A DNA stretch of 64,000 nucleotides from Sedimentibacter sp. MB35-C1 (GCF_030913635.1 NZ_CP133188.1:2542001-2606000); one strand, 5' to 3'; positions 52,593 to 61,855 are shown, counted from the first letter of the stretch. Translations and numbers: made by a program. Notes: generated by a model from the letters alone, not told the origin.

Positions 52593-53420
52593 TTATTTAT
52601 CATAATCATCTAAGAAGCTGTGTCGTTTATTGCCTTTTTTATAACCTATTATGGTTTCCAAGTTAACATTATGAATACTTCTGAAAATATTTGCGTCTAT
52701 ATGATGATTTGTCTTTCTGAGCTTTCTTATAAGTTCCTTTATTTCCTGGCGCTTAGACCCCATGCCTTCATCTCCTGCGGCGCAGGATTCAGTTAATCTG
52801 CAGGCGCATCGTATAAATTGTAGATCATTATATCTTTTCCATGCTATGATATCGTCCTCCTTAATTTTGTACATAGGTCTAATCAGTTCCATTCCTTCAT
52901 GATTTGTACTTTTGAGCTTAGGCATCATAGTTTTGAATTCAGCAGCATAAAGAGTGCTCATTAATACAGTTTCAATAACATCGTCAAAATGATGTCCCAA
53001 AGAAATTTTATTGCAGCCCAGTTCTCTTGCATATCTGTACAAATACCCTCTTCTCATTCTTGCACACAAATAGCAAGGCGTTTCTTCGATATTTGCAACT
53101 ATATCATATATTTGCGTATTAAACACTTTAATAGGCACGTTTAACAGTCTGGCATTATCTTCTATAATCTGTCTGTTTATTTCATTGTAGCCTGGATTCA
53201 TAACAATATATTCAGTTTCAAAATTAACATCACTGTATTTTTGAAGCTGCTGCATGCATTTGGCCATGAGCATGGAATCTTTACCTCCGGAAATACATAC
53301 CGCAATTTTATCCCCATCCTTAATTAATTTATATTCTTTAACTGCAGATATAAACTTTGACCATATGCTTTTTCTAAATTTTTTAACTATACTTCTTTCT
53401 ACTTCTTCATATTTTTCCAT
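52593..53420 (-). CDS. ttcA: tRNA 2-thiocytidine synthetase TtcA-like protein
   Basis: A 275-aa PP-loop ATPase. The PP-loop is CISGGKDSMLMAKCM near residue 41 and a CXXC pair is CYLCARMRRGYLYRYA near residue 117. A further Cys-containing segment, RCACRLTESCAAGDEG, lies near 210. It thiolates C32 of some tRNAs using an iron-sulfur cluster. A related U54 or other tRNA thiolase cannot be excluded. Apparently monocistronic. Confidence 0.85.
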   Translation of the reverse strand: MEKYEEVERSIVKKFRKSIWSKFISAVKEYKLIKDGDKIAVCISGGKDSMLMAKCMQQLQKYSDVNFETEYIVMNPGYNEINRQIIEDNARLLNVPIKVFNTQIYDIVANIEETPCYLCARMRRGYLYRYARELGCNKISLGHHFDDVIETVLMSTLYAAEFKTMMPKLKSTNHEGMELIRPMYKIKEDDIIAWKRYNDLQFIRCACRLTESCAAGDEGMGSKRQEIKELIRKLRKTNHHIDANIFRSIHNVNLETIIGYKKGNKRHSFLDDYDK

Positions 53421-53833
53421 ATAAACCTACTTTACATATTTTTCATAACATTTATCAAACGCACCAGAAAACAGTGCGCTAGTTTAATATCCTATATATT
53501 AAATATGTTCACCACATGTTCATAAACAGGAGTAGTTTGCCGCATAATATAAATAAAATTATATTATATATTAATTATATTAATTATATTAAATTTTTAC
53601 AAGCTAAATTTATAATATATATTGCACGCAGTTATATTTTTTGCTAAACTGAAGTATAAATATAATACTAAACTGAGCAGCTAAGATAGTAGCAGATTGC
53701 AAAAATTTCAATATGTAGAACCATCTACCGCAAAGTACAATTAATATTTTGCAATGTTAATTTAGATATAATGTTATAATGTTTGCCAAAAACAATTATA
53801 TACCGCAAGGGTAGAACTTTAAAGGAGGTAACA
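53421..53833. other. AT-rich intergenic region without recognised gene
   Basis: About 410 bp between divergent ttcA and the TIGR00266 gene. It holds a short CGCAC/GTGCG dyad near 53460-53478, a low-complexity run of TTAATTATA-like units (about 53560-53595) and two TATAAT-like hexamers near 53765-53780. No convincing promoter pair, RNA or coding frame was seen. Confidence 0.5.
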
Positions 53834-54646
53834 ATGGAAAGAGCTCACCAAATAGACTACCGGGTTTACGGGGATGATATCCAATTTGTAGAAATCTCGT
53901 TGGACTACGGCGAAACCATAATTGCAGAACCTGGTGCAATGATGTACATGGATGCCGACATAGAGATGGATACCGTCTTTGGAGACGGAAACAGAAGAGA
54001 ATCTTCAAAAGGCTTTAAAGGAATCTTGGCCACAGCAGGCAAGCGCGTTCTTTCAGGTGAAAATTTATTTACTTCAACATTTACAAACAAATCCATAGAA
54101 AAAAAATCTCTGGCATTTGCAGCTCCATATCCAGGAAAAATAATACCGGTTAATCTTATGGATTACGGAGGGCAACTAATTTGTCAAAGAGATTCCTATC
54201 TTTGTTCCGCTAAGGGAATAGAAATCAGCATAGCATTCCAGAAAAAAATAGGTGTTGGTTTCTTCGGCGGAGAAGGATTTATAATGCAAAAACTAAGGGG
54301 TGATGGACTGGCGTTCTTGCATGCGGGCGGAACGATTATAAAAAGAGAACTTAATGCTGGGGAGATGCTGAAATTAGATACAGGATGCCTTGTTGCGTTC
54401 ACAGCTGGAGTTGAATATGATGTACAGTTCGTAGGCAATGTAAAAAGCGCCCTGTTCGGAGGAGAAGGGTTGTTCCTTGCAACACTTAGAGGACCGGGAA
54501 CAGTGTGGCTTCAATCACTTCCTTTCAGCAGGATGGCTGACAGGATATTTTCTGCCAGCAAAAAAGCTAATTCAGGTGCATCAAGCAAGGGAGAAGGAAG
54601 TCTACTGGGAAGCATAGGTATCGGAAACCTGTTTGGAGAGGATTAA
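53834..54646 (+). CDS. TIGR00266 (AIM24-like) family protein
   Basis: A 270-aa all-beta protein of the TIGR00266/AIM24 family. Typical segments are VEISLDYGETIIAEPGAMMYMDADIEMDT, GFFGGEGFIMQKLRGDGLAFLHAGGT and GGEGLFLATLRGPGTVWLQSLPFSR. Start ATG 53834 has AAAGGAGG upstream; the longer frame from 53783 lacks family sequence. A Ser/Gly-rich tail ends the protein. Function unknown in bacteria. Confidence 0.88.
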   Translation: MERAHQIDYRVYGDDIQFVEISLDYGETIIAEPGAMMYMDADIEMDTVFGDGNRRESSKGFKGILATAGKRVLSGENLFTSTFTNKSIEKKSLAFAAPYPGKIIPVNLMDYGGQLICQRDSYLCSAKGIEISIAFQKKIGVGFFGGEGFIMQKLRGDGLAFLHAGGTIIKRELNAGEMLKLDTGCLVAFTAGVEYDVQFVGNVKSALFGGEGLFLATLRGPGTVWLQSLPFSRMADRIFSASKKANSGASSKGEGSLLGSIGIGNLFGED

Positions 54647-54669
54647 CGGTCGAAAATAATTTATAAAAA

Positions 54670-54699
54670 AGGCTGTCAAAAATGTTTTTTCGACAGCCT
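54670..54699. terminator. Bidirectional terminator
   Basis: AGGCTGTC and GACAGCCT pair around a T-rich loop, with A and T runs on both sides, between convergent genes. Confidence 0.8.
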
Positions 54700-54720
54700 A
54701 AAATTTTGCTTGCTTAGTTA

Positions 54721-54909
54721 TTATTCAATACTAATTGCATCTGTTGGACAACCATCTGCAGCTTCTTTTGCACAATCTTCGTTCTCATCCGCTACCGGAT
54801 CCTGTATTACAGTTGAGATATCTTCATCATCCATTTCAAATACTCCGGGACACACAGATACACACAGTCCGCAGCTGATACATGCGTCTCTGTCTACTAT
54901 AGCTTTCAT
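54721..54909 (-). CDS. Ferredoxin, single [4Fe-4S] type
   Basis: A 62-aa acidic ferredoxin. CISCGLCVSVCPGVF provides three cysteines plus the fourth, and CAKEAADGCPTDAI has a remaining CX7CP pair. The second motif lacks the CX2CX2C needed for a second cluster, so one [4Fe-4S] cluster is expected. It could accept electrons from Vor. Monocistronic, with AGGAGG before the ATG. Confidence 0.9.
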   Translation of the reverse strand: MKAIVDRDACISCGLCVSVCPGVFEMDDEDISTVIQDPVADENEDCAKEAADGCPTDAISIE

Positions 54910-54964
54910 ATTATCCTCCTTTATTGATTAATATTGTTACTAAAATAGTGTTAAGGCATAATTA

Positions 54965-55147
54965 TTATAATTCCTTATGATGAATAGAATTAATTATAAT
55001 CTGTTTTGCCTTTTCATGTCCGTATTTAGCTTTACCTTGTATTTCAGGAACAGGTGGCTCTTCATTTTTTTTGAAATGCTGCTTTTTATTGCTTTCTGTT
55101 CCATGCGGATCTCTTGGATCCGGCCTTCTCATTCCTGCTTTTGCCAT
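54965..55147 (-). CDS. Small hypothetical protein, proline- and charge-rich
   Basis: A 60-aa hydrophilic protein (MAKAGMRRPDPRDPHGTESN...), with AGAGGTG before the ATG. Its RRPDPRDPHG segment and unstructured composition resemble a group of small conserved clostridial proteins of unknown role, but this is recalled only loosely. No membrane segment. Confidence 0.55.
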   Translation of the reverse strand: MAKAGMRRPDPRDPHGTESNKKQHFKKNEEPPVPEIQGKAKYGHEKAKQIIINSIHHKEL

Positions 55148-55219
55148 AAAATCACCTCTGTTTTAGTGTGATTTATTTTTCTGCATTTATTCATTGAGGC
55201 AGCACTATAATTTAAAAAA

Positions 55220-55654
55220 TTAACTTAAAATTTCGATTTTATTTCCCGGCTTAATCCATCCTGCTTTCAAAACTTTTGTAAATATTCCTTCTCTTGGCAT
55301 TACGCAATCTCCTACAAGCTTTTTAATCGCACATCCTGCGTGACATTCTTTTCCTATTTGTGTCACTTCCATCTCTGTTTCACCTATTCTAAGTTTTGTA
55401 CCAACCGGAAGTTCATAGAGTACAATTCCTTCAGTTGTTAAATTTTCTGCAAATTTTCCAACGCATAAATCTAAATTGCCTGCTGCATTTGCTTTATCTA
55501 TACTTTCCTGTCCTAAAAGACTTACCTGTCTGTGCCAGTTTCCTGCATGAGCATCTCCATTAAGCCCATGATTCACTTCAAAAAAACCTTTATCAATAGG
55601 TTCTTTAGGAACTCCTTTGGTTTCACTTATATTTACAGCTAATACTTTTGCCAT
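55220..55654 (-). CDS. MOSC domain protein
   Basis: A 144-aa MOSC-domain protein (small stand-alone type). The motifs GDAHAGNWHRQVSLLGQES and CHAGCAIKKLVGDCVMPREGIF include the conserved cysteine of the fold. MOSC domains act on molybdenum cofactor or sulfur carriers. It is the last gene of the minus-strand unit mogA-moaA-moaC-MOSC, which supports a role in cofactor sulfuration or handling. Confidence 0.9.
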   Translation of the reverse strand: MAKVLAVNISETKGVPKEPIDKGFFEVNHGLNGDAHAGNWHRQVSLLGQESIDKANAAGNLDLCVGKFAENLTTEGIVLYELPVGTKLRIGETEMEVTQIGKECHAGCAIKKLVGDCVMPREGIFTKVLKAGWIKPGNKIEILS

Positions 55655-55666
55655 TTTACTTTCTCC

Positions 55667-56140
55667 TTATTTTCTTTCAAATAGTCCCGATTTGCCGCCC
55701 GATTTTTTCATGAGCATAACATCTGAAACTATCATTCCTCTGTCTATTGCCTTGCACATATCATAGATTGTAAGTCCGGCAATTGAAACCGCCGTAAGCG
55801 CTTCCATTTCAACTCCGGTCTGCCCTGTATTCTTCACTGTTGCAGTTATCTCAATTCTATTTTTTTCAAAATTCAGCACAAACCCCATGTCGCATCCCGA
55901 AATCATTATAGGATGACACATTGGAATTATCTGAGACGTTTTCTTTGCTCCCATGATTCCTGCCACCTGTGCAACAGAAAGCACGTCTCCCTTTTTTATT
56001 GTTCCTTCTTGAATTTTTTCAAGGGTTTCTCTTTTCATATATACATTTCCGCATGCAACAGCCTCTCTCAGGGTATCTTGCTTATCACTGACATCAACCA
56101 TTTTTGCTCTGCCTTGTTCATTAATATGCGTTAACTCCAT
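55667..56140 (-). CDS. moaC: Cyclic pyranopterin monophosphate synthase MoaC
   Basis: A 157-aa MoaC with the hallmark MVDVSDKQDTLREAVACG, IPMCHPIMISGCD and GMEALTAVSIAGLTIYDMCKA-like core (VEMEALTAV). It completes the cyclic pyranopterin made by MoaA. One base separates its start from the moaA stop. Confidence 0.95.
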   Translation of the reverse strand: MELTHINEQGRAKMVDVSDKQDTLREAVACGNVYMKRETLEKIQEGTIKKGDVLSVAQVAGIMGAKKTSQIIPMCHPIMISGCDMGFVLNFEKNRIEITATVKNTGQTGVEMEALTAVSIAGLTIYDMCKAIDRGMIVSDVMLMKKSGGKSGLFERK

Positions 56141-56141
56141 A

Positions 56142-57098
56142 CTAGCCTCCTATTTGAAACATCATTCTTTTTGTGTCACTTTTTCCTTCAGTTTCTAAAT
56201 GATGTTCTGCCGGTTTATTATAAACAGCCGTTTTAATTACTTCAAGCAATTTTTGATCATCGTTAATATATGGTCTTAAATTAACTTCTTCTGCAGAATG
56301 AAGGCATGGCTTAATAGAACCCGTTGAAGTTAGCCTTATGCGGTTACATTCTTCGCAAAACTTACAGCTTACTGGACTTATAAGTCCTACTTTGCCCGCA
56401 GCACCTGGAAGCTTGTACACTGAAGCCACCCTGCTATCATCTTTAACCGGCACAAGTTCAGGATACATCTCTAATATTTCTTCAACCTTCATTTCGCATT
56501 TTTCAAAATATTTAATACCCTCACCAATGGGCATAAGTTCTATAAACCTTACCTGAATAGGACTGTCCATTGTTAATCTTAAAAAATCTCCTATTTCGTC
56601 ATCATTCATGCCTCGCATCAGCACAGCATTGATTTTAACAGGCGTCATACCCAAACTAATGCATTTTTCAATTGCTTTGTAAACCTTATTTATATCTCCG
56701 CCTCTTGTAATTTTTTTATACTTTTCTGGCTGCAAAGTATCCAAACTTACATTCACACGTTTCAAACCTGCTTTTTTTAAATCTTCAGCCATCTCTGCAA
56801 GCAGAATCCCATTTGTTGTAAGGGATATATCCTCAATACCGGGCATAGATGCGGTGTATCTTATAAGTTCATCTATTCCTTTGAGAACAAGAGGCTCTCC
56901 TCCTGTAAACCTAACCTTTTTAACTCCAAGAGTGGTACAGGCTGCGATTATTTTTTCAATTTCTTCAAAACGGAGTATTTCATCATGGCATTTTTTTTCA
57001 ATGCCCTTTTCCGGCATGCAGTAAACACATCGGAGATTACACCTATCTGTAAGAGATATTCTTAAATAATCAATATTTCTACCTTTTTTATCAAGCAT
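56142..57098 (-). CDS. moaA: GTP 3',8-cyclase MoaA
   Basis: A 318-aa radical SAM enzyme for the first step of molybdenum cofactor synthesis. The N-terminal cluster is CNLRCVYCMP; the second cluster is CKFCEECNRIRLTSTGSIKPC. RFTGGEPLVLKG and LTTNGILL are present. The C-terminal GG needed for activity is the final pair in FQIGG. It is followed by moaC. Confidence 0.95.
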   Translation of the reverse strand: MLDKKGRNIDYLRISLTDRCNLRCVYCMPEKGIEKKCHDEILRFEEIEKIIAACTTLGVKKVRFTGGEPLVLKGIDELIRYTASMPGIEDISLTTNGILLAEMAEDLKKAGLKRVNVSLDTLQPEKYKKITRGGDINKVYKAIEKCISLGMTPVKINAVLMRGMNDDEIGDFLRLTMDSPIQVRFIELMPIGEGIKYFEKCEMKVEEILEMYPELVPVKDDSRVASVYKLPGAAGKVGLISPVSCKFCEECNRIRLTSTGSIKPCLHSAEEVNLRPYINDDQKLLEVIKTAVYNKPAEHHLETEGKSDTKRMMFQIGG

Positions 57099-57183
57099 TT
57101 CTCTGCTCCTTGTAAAATAATTGTGTCATTGTAAATAGTTCGCTCGCTATCTATGCAAACTTATTCCTGAATCTTACAAATAA

Positions 57184-57672
57184 CTATCTGGCACATTCTC
57201 CTCCGGTTCCGTTAAGAATTTCTATTCCGTGCGGCAGTGCAGGAAGAATAAAATTCAAGTTTTCAACTGCTCCCTTCGGACTTCCAGGCAAATTAATAAT
57301 CAGTGTATTATCTCTAATACCTGCAGTTGCTCTGGAAAGCATTGCCTTAGGAGTTATTGCAAGCGACTTTTGTCTCATGGCCTCCGGAATACCCGGAACT
57401 TGTTTTTTTATTACTTTCATCGTAGCTTCAGGAGTTACATCTCTCTTTGAAAACCCTGTCCCTCCGTTTGTGAGAATCAAATCTAGATGAAGCTCATCAC
57501 ACATTTTTATTAATTCCTCACATATTAAATCCATTTCATCAGGTATTATATTATAATATTCAACCGAGTATATGCTCGGCTCTAATGTATCTTTTATAGC
57601 GGGGCCGGTTAAATCTATCCTTTCGTTCCTCGATCCTTTGTCGCTTATTGTAAGTACTCCAGTTCTTACCAT
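57184..57672 (-). CDS. mogA: Molybdopterin adenylyltransferase (MogA/MoaB family)
   Basis: A 162-aa MogA/MoaB family protein. VLTISDKGSRNERIDLTGPAI at the start, LILTNGGTGFSKRDVTPEATM, INLPGSPKGAVENL and the end LNGTGGECAR are typical. It adenylates molybdopterin before metal insertion. It is first in the unit and is transcribed away from the DtxR-type gene. Confidence 0.9.
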   Translation of the reverse strand: MVRTGVLTISDKGSRNERIDLTGPAIKDTLEPSIYSVEYYNIIPDEMDLICEELIKMCDELHLDLILTNGGTGFSKRDVTPEATMKVIKKQVPGIPEAMRQKSLAITPKAMLSRATAGIRDNTLIINLPGSPKGAVENLNFILPALPHGIEILNGTGGECAR

Positions 57673-57908
57673 ATGGGCCTCCTTTTTCTTTTGCTCATTT
57701 CAATTCTAATGCCTAATTATTAACTTGTCAATCTTCTTAGTAAATATTTGTATATTATTTATTAAAATATCCAGCAATTAACATTACTGGATAAAAATCA
57801 AGTTTTTAAAGCGCCCTATTTCCAAATAAAAATTTAAGTCTGCCATAAGCTTTGTTAAATCTTGTTTAATCAGGCTCAGTCTAACTGGTTTTTTAACATT
57901 TTATAAGT

Positions 57909-57937
57909 TTGATTTTCAGTCTAATATGTGATAATAT
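57909..57937 (+). promoter_or_regulatory. Candidate promoter of the DtxR-type gene
   Basis: TTGATT (57909-57914), 17-bp spacer, TAATAT (57932-57937). Plausible but not strong. The rest of the 57673-57950 spacer is AT-rich, with one short hairpin (TATCCAG/CTGGATA near 57769-57796). Confidence 0.45.
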
Positions 57938-57967
57938 ATATTAAATTCATATATGGGAGATGATGTT

Positions 57968-58336
57968 TTGAAAATTCAGGAATCTGCTGAGATGTACCTT
58001 GAGACAATCTTGATTTTATCAAAGGAAAGCCCCCCGGTACGTTCAATTGACATTGCAAATGAACTTGAATATACAAAACCCAGTGTCAGTGTTGGAATGA
58101 AAAATCTTCGCGAAAACGGTTATATTGAAATGGATGCTGATAGCTATATTACATTAACTGAAAAAGGCATGGCAATAGCAAAATCTGTGTATGAGAAACA
58201 CATTTTATTATCTGAATGGCTTACCTTCTTAGGAGTAAACAAAAAAACAGCAACAGAAGACGCATGCCGCATTGAACATGTTATCAGCGAAGAAAGCTTT
58301 GAAGCCATTAAAAGGCACGTACAAAAACATAATTAA
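57968..58336 (+). CDS. DtxR-family metal-dependent regulator (iron-type metal site)
   Basis: A 122-aa metalloregulator lacking the SH3-like third domain. The winged helix is RSIDIANELEYTKPSVSVGMKNLRENGYI. Metal-site residues are SAEMYLE (Met), EKHILL (His) and DACRIEHV (Cys, Glu, His). Cys at that position is the DtxR/iron pattern, where MntR has Glu. The start is TTG 57968, because GGGAG lies 8 nt upstream and overlaps the ATG at 57953. Two matching operators occur beyond the convergent gene. Confidence 0.88.
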   Translation: MKIQESAEMYLETILILSKESPPVRSIDIANELEYTKPSVSVGMKNLRENGYIEMDADSYITLTEKGMAIAKSVYEKHILLSEWLTFLGVNKKTATEDACRIEHVISEESFEAIKRHVQKHN

Positions 58337-58359
58337 AACTAAACTAATAAACAATAAAA

Positions 58360-58383
58360 TAGCCCGCTTTCCAGCGGGTTTTG
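58360..58383. terminator. Terminator between the DtxR-type and DUF2325 genes
   Basis: CCCGCT and AGCGGG pair around TTCC, followed by T4 on the plus strand and with A-rich sequence on the other side. Confidence 0.75.
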
Positions 58384-58392
58384 TACTGTTAT

Positions 58393-58689
58393 TTAAGCCT
58401 TACTATTTCTTGATACATGTTCCTCTAACAAAGTGTTTAATGCGGTGGCACTGCTTGAACGAATTCTTGCAACAGGTATGTTGTTTCGCTTGGCTTCTCC
58501 TACTGCGCTGATGACCATTTTATGAGATACTGTATTTGTGAAAAGAACCATCAAGTCAGGTGCTCCGATTTTTTTCTTTAACGATCCATTTTCCTTTGCA
58601 AAAACTTTTACTTTGTATCCATAATTTTTGCATATATCTTCGTATTGACATACCATTCTTTCATTACCACCTATAATTACAATACTCAA
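58393..58689 (-). CDS. DUF2325 family protein
   Basis: A 98-aa protein with the DUF2325 pattern: IVIIGGNERMVCQYEDICKNYGYKVKVF at the start, PDLMVLFTNTVSHKMV in the middle and IPVARIRSSSATALNTLL at the end. The family lies near metal-related genes and has a Rossmann-like fold with no known activity. TTG 58689 follows AGAGGTG. Its promoter carries DtxR-type operators, so iron control is likely. Confidence 0.82.
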   Translation of the reverse strand: MSIVIIGGNERMVCQYEDICKNYGYKVKVFAKENGSLKKKIGAPDLMVLFTNTVSHKMVISAVGEAKRNNIPVARIRSSSATALNTLLEEHVSRNSKA

Positions 58690-58705
58690 TTTGTCACCTC
58701 TTTTT

Positions 58706-58723
58706 GGTTAGTTGCATCTAACC
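58706..58723. promoter_or_regulatory. DtxR-type operator 1
   Basis: GGTTAG-TTGCAT-CTAACC, perfect 6-bp half sites, just upstream of the DUF2325 gene. Confidence 0.65.
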
Positions 58724-58760
58724 TTAAAGTATTTTTTTAGGGCTAATTACTAACTCATTT

Positions 58761-58788
58761 CAGTAGGTTAGTTAAAACTAACCTACTG
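58761..58788. promoter_or_regulatory. DtxR-type operator 2
   Basis: A 28-bp near-perfect palindrome with 13-bp arms (CAGTAGGTTAGTT and its complement) and an AA centre. It contains the same GGTTAG-N6-CTAACC core as operator 1 and lies at the predicted transcription start. Confidence 0.75.
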
Positions 58789-58789
58789 A

Positions 58790-58818
58790 AGAATATCATA
58801 TTATCAATTTGTTGTCAA
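58790..58818 (-). promoter_or_regulatory. Promoter of the DUF2325 gene
   Basis: TTGACA (58818-58813), 17 bp, TATTCT (58795-58790). Operator 2 begins immediately downstream. Confidence 0.7.
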
Positions 58819-58919
58819 GCAATTTTCAAAAAAACACATTAAAGATTTATCATCAGTAATGTGTTTTTCGAATTTTTATTTAATAGCAATACAACTATTC
58901 CCAGATATTTTACCCTTTG

Positions 58920-60113
58920 TTAAACCAACAAATCTAGTGCCTGTTTTAGATCATTAATTATATCTTCAGCATCTTCCAACCCAATTGACAGTCTAACAAG
59001 ACCTTCTGTTATACCTGATAATGCTCTTTCCTCAGGTGTGTAAGGAGAATGTGTCATTGAAGCCGGATGCTGTATTAATGTTTCAGTATCTCCCAGGCTT
59101 ACTGCCAGAGCACACAGATTCAAACTATTCATTAATTTTCTTCCTGCTTCCAGCCCTCCCTTTATTTCAAAAGCAATCATTGCACCTGGTAGCGCCATCT
59201 GTTTTTTTGCTAATTCATATTGCGGAAAGCTTTTCAGCCCCGGGTAAGCTATTTTTTCGACTGCAGGATGCGTTTCAAGGAACTCTGCAACTTTTTGGGC
59301 GTTTGAACAATGTTTTTCCATTCGGATTTGCAAAGTTTTCATTCCCCTATTTATTAAATAAGCATCAAAGGGGCTAAGTACTGAACCTGTCATATCCTTA
59401 ATGCCCACAAGCCTTACTTCATTTATAAACTCCTGTTTTCCTGCGGCAAATCCGGCAATTACGTCTCCATGACCGTTCAAGTATTTTGTTGCAGAATGAA
59501 CAACAACATCTGCACCTAAATCTAAAGGTCTTTGTATATATGGAGTACAATACGTATTATCAACCACAACAATACATCCTTTATTTTCATGAGCTATGGC
59601 AGAAATTTTTTCTATGTCTGATATAAGCATATTAGGATTAGCTGGAGTTTCTAAGTACACCACTCTTGTATTAGGTTTCATGGCCTTTCTTACATTTTCC
59701 GGATCAGATGTATCCACGAAAGTTGTAGTTACACCAAACTTCGATAATCCGTGATTTAAAAATGCAAATGTACATCCATACAAAGTTTTTGCAGCTACTA
59801 CATGGTCACCTTCCTTTAAAGCAGACCATAATACAGATGTAATTGCTCCAATTCCTGATGCCATTGAAACAGAGGCCTCTGCATTCTCAAGATTTGCAAG
59901 CTTATCTTCCACCTGAGTGCTGGTTGGATTTCCAAGTCTTGTATAAATATATCCTTCTTCTTCTAATGCAAATCTTCTCCCACCTTGTTCTGCTGAATCA
60001 AATATAAAAGTTGATGTCTGATAAATTGGTGTTGCAAGAGCACCGTATTCGTTTTTTTTGTATCCTGCATGCACAGCTCTGGTTGCAAATTTCATTTCAC
60101 TTAAGTTTTCCAT
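58920..60113 (-). CDS. megL: Methionine gamma-lyase
   Basis: A 397-aa PLP enzyme of the Cys/Met metabolism family. The PLP lysine is in [41 protein letters not shown] and [17 protein letters not shown] are present. The cysteine in [13 protein letters not shown] occupies the place characteristic of methionine gamma-lyases rather than cystathionine enzymes. It produces methanethiol, ammonia and 2-oxobutyrate. It lies 20 bp after a TyrR-like activator gene and so forms an operon with it. Confidence 0.9.
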   Translation of the reverse strand: MENLSEMKFATRAVHAGYKKNEYGALATPIYQTSTFIFDSAEQGGRRFALEEEGYIYTRLGNPTSTQVEDKLANLENAEASVSMASGIGAITSVLWSALKEGDHVVAAKTLYGCTFAFLNHGLSKFGVTTTFVDTSDPENVRKAMKPNTRVVYLETPANPNMLISDIEKISAIAHENKGCIVVVDNTYCTPYIQRPLDLGADVVVHSATKYLNGHGDVIAGFAAGKQEFINEVRLVGIKDMTGSVLSPFDAYLINRGMKTLQIRMEKHCSNAQKVAEFLETHPAVEKIAYPGLKSFPQYELAKKQMALPGAMIAFEIKGGLEAGRKLMNSLNLCALAVSLGDTETLIQHPASMTHSPYTPEERALSGITEGLVRLSIGLEDAEDIINDLKQALDLLV

Positions 60114-60133
60114 CTAAATATAACCTCCTAAAA

Positions 60134-61684
60134 TTAATAATTTGATATTTGATTTAAATTTATATTGTATTTTTTCATTCTGTTAATAAGAAGAGTATGG
60201 GTAACCTCAAGATTTCTGGCGGCTTCTCTGATGCTCTTTGACTGTCGAAGACTTTCTATAATTTTCTTTTTTTCAAGTTTTTCAATATATTCCTTTAGAG
60301 AGCCGGAACTTGAATTTTCCTCCGGAAGGATAGCATAATTAAGCACTATGTCTCTAGGCATTATTTCCTTTGATGTTGCAAGAGCTACAGCTCTTTCCAA
60401 AACATTCTGGAATTCCCGCACATTTCCCGGCCAATTATAGTTTATGAGCTTACGCATTGCGTCCTTATCTATCCCTGTTATTTCCTTATGATACCTTTTA
60501 GCATGCATATTCGTAAAATGCTCATATAGTATGGGAAGATCCTCCTTTCTTTCGCGAAGCGAAGGAATTGACAAATTAAAAATGTTGATTCTAAAGAGAA
60601 GTTCCAATCTAAATTCTTTATTTTTTACCATTTCATCAATATTTTGATTTGTCGCCGAAATCAATCTTACATCAACGCTTACTTCTTTTACGCCGCCTAC
60701 CCTTCTCACTTTTTTTTCTTGTAGCACTCTTAGCAGTTTTGCCTGAAGATGAGAAGCCATATCTCCTATTTCATCCAAAAAAACTGTTCCGCCGCTTGCT
60801 ATTTCAAATATGCCAGCTTTGCCTTCTTTTCTGCCGCCTGTAAACGTCCCCCCCTCATAACCGAAAAGCTCACTTTCAAGCAGCTGATCAGGAATTGCCG
60901 CGCAATTAATTGCTATGAACGGTTTATTTTTTCTTTTACTTTCATTATGTATGGCTCTTGCAAAAAGCTCTTTTCCCGTACCGCTTTCGCCTGTTATTAA
61001 TACAGGAGAATCGGATTTTGAATATAGTTTTCCTCGATCAATGGTTTCAAGCATTTTGTTGCTTTCTGCGTAGATGTCTTTAAAGGTTATTGGATTATCA
61101 TAGCGGTCATACATATCGGTATCAACATCATAAAATGACAACAAATAGCTGCTCAATACGTTTTCCTCATTGATAATCGGCTGTAACTTAACTTCATAAA
61201 GCTGATTTCCAATTGTCATTTTTTCTCTTACAATGTTTTTCTTTGTAGTATTGCTTCTTAACTGGATTAAATACTTATCACAGTCAATATACTTATTGAT
61301 GTTGGTTCCGGTTATATCCTTGCCCTCTGTATTGAATATTTTTTCGGCTGCAAAATTATTAAAATATTTAATATCTCCATTTCTATTCAGCAGCGTTACA
61401 CCATGTAAAATAACATCCAATACATTTTTCATTTCCGTATCTTTTTCTTCAAAAGGAAAAAGATCTATTTCTTCAAGCGATTCCCAACAGCTTAAATTTT
61501 GCAGCTCTCTTTTGATATTTTCCCACACATCATCCTCTACAGGCATCAATTTAATATATGCTACATAAGCGTAAACCTCCATCCAAATTAATCCTACATC
61601 ATATTTATGAAGCACGGATAACGTCTCATAAGTAATATGTGGCCTGTCTTCTGCGGCTGTTAATTTAATTTTCTTTGCTTCCAT
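60134..61684 (-). CDS. TyrR-like activator: ACT-like, PAS, AAA+ and HTH domains
   Basis: A 516-aa regulator. The N-terminal ~80 residues look like the ACT domain of TyrR ([29 protein letters not shown]). A PAS region (about 88-195) and the AAA+ domain follow: [10 protein letters not shown], then [11 protein letters not shown], a variant of the GAFTGA loop, and [10 protein letters not shown]. The [24 protein letters not shown] is TyrR-like. ATG 61684 has GGAG upstream; the frame from 61723 reads through the promoter. It precedes megL, so amino-acid sensing is likely. Confidence 0.88.
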   Translation of the reverse strand: MEAKKIKLTAAEDRPHITYETLSVLHKYDVGLIWMEVYAYVAYIKLMPVEDDVWENIKRELQNLSCWESLEEIDLFPFEEKDTEMKNVLDVILHGVTLLNRNGDIKYFNNFAAEKIFNTEGKDITGTNINKYIDCDKYLIQLRSNTTKKNIVREKMTIGNQLYEVKLQPIINEENVLSSYLLSFYDVDTDMYDRYDNPITFKDIYAESNKMLETIDRGKLYSKSDSPVLITGESGTGKELFARAIHNESKRKNKPFIAINCAAIPDQLLESELFGYEGGTFTGGRKEGKAGIFEIASGGTVFLDEIGDMASHLQAKLLRVLQEKKVRRVGGVKEVSVDVRLISATNQNIDEMVKNKEFRLELLFRINIFNLSIPSLRERKEDLPILYEHFTNMHAKRYHKEITGIDKDAMRKLINYNWPGNVREFQNVLERAVALATSKEIMPRDIVLNYAILPEENSSSGSLKEYIEKLEKKKIIESLRQSKSIREAARNLEVTHTLLINRMKKYNINLNQISNY

Positions 61685-61706
61685 ACTTTCTCCTCTCTTT
61701 TTCAGT

Positions 61707-61722
61707 TGCATTAAGTATGCCA
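61707..61722 (-). promoter_or_regulatory. Sigma-54-like promoter of the TyrR-like regulator-megL operon
   Basis: TGGCATACTTAATGCA matches TGGCAYRNNNNTTGCW at all but one defined position (A for T before TGC). The predicted start is near 61696, which leaves a very short leader, as at ptb. Confidence 0.65.
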
Positions 61723-61766
61723 ATTAAACATAGTAGAATATCAACGTTTTTTTTATTTATATAAAG

Positions 61767-61816
61767 CACAGTCCTACAATCATGGAATAATATCGTTCCA
61801 TAATTGCAGGACTGTG
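61767..61816 (-). terminator. Long hairpin after the nitroreductase gene
   Basis: Arms 61767-61787 and 61796-61816 (21 nt each) pair at 19 positions; the two exceptions are G-U pairs only in the minus-strand RNA. That points to a minus-strand 3' structure, though a T-run is lacking. Confidence 0.55.
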
Positions 61817-61835
61817 GAATGTTGCAGTTTGTTGC

Positions 61836-61851
61836 GGTTTATTATTAATCC
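61836..61851. promoter_or_regulatory. Candidate activator site (imperfect GGTTTA palindrome)
   Basis: GGTTTATTATTAATCC, 14/16 identical to the neighbouring perfect palindrome, exactly 20 bp from it. Confidence 0.45.
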
Positions 61852-61855
61852 ATCA

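Noticed and set aside
53560-53595. Direct repeats resembling a CRISPR or iteron array
   Set aside because: Only a short low-complexity AT run; no constant repeat-spacer pattern and no cas or rep gene nearby.
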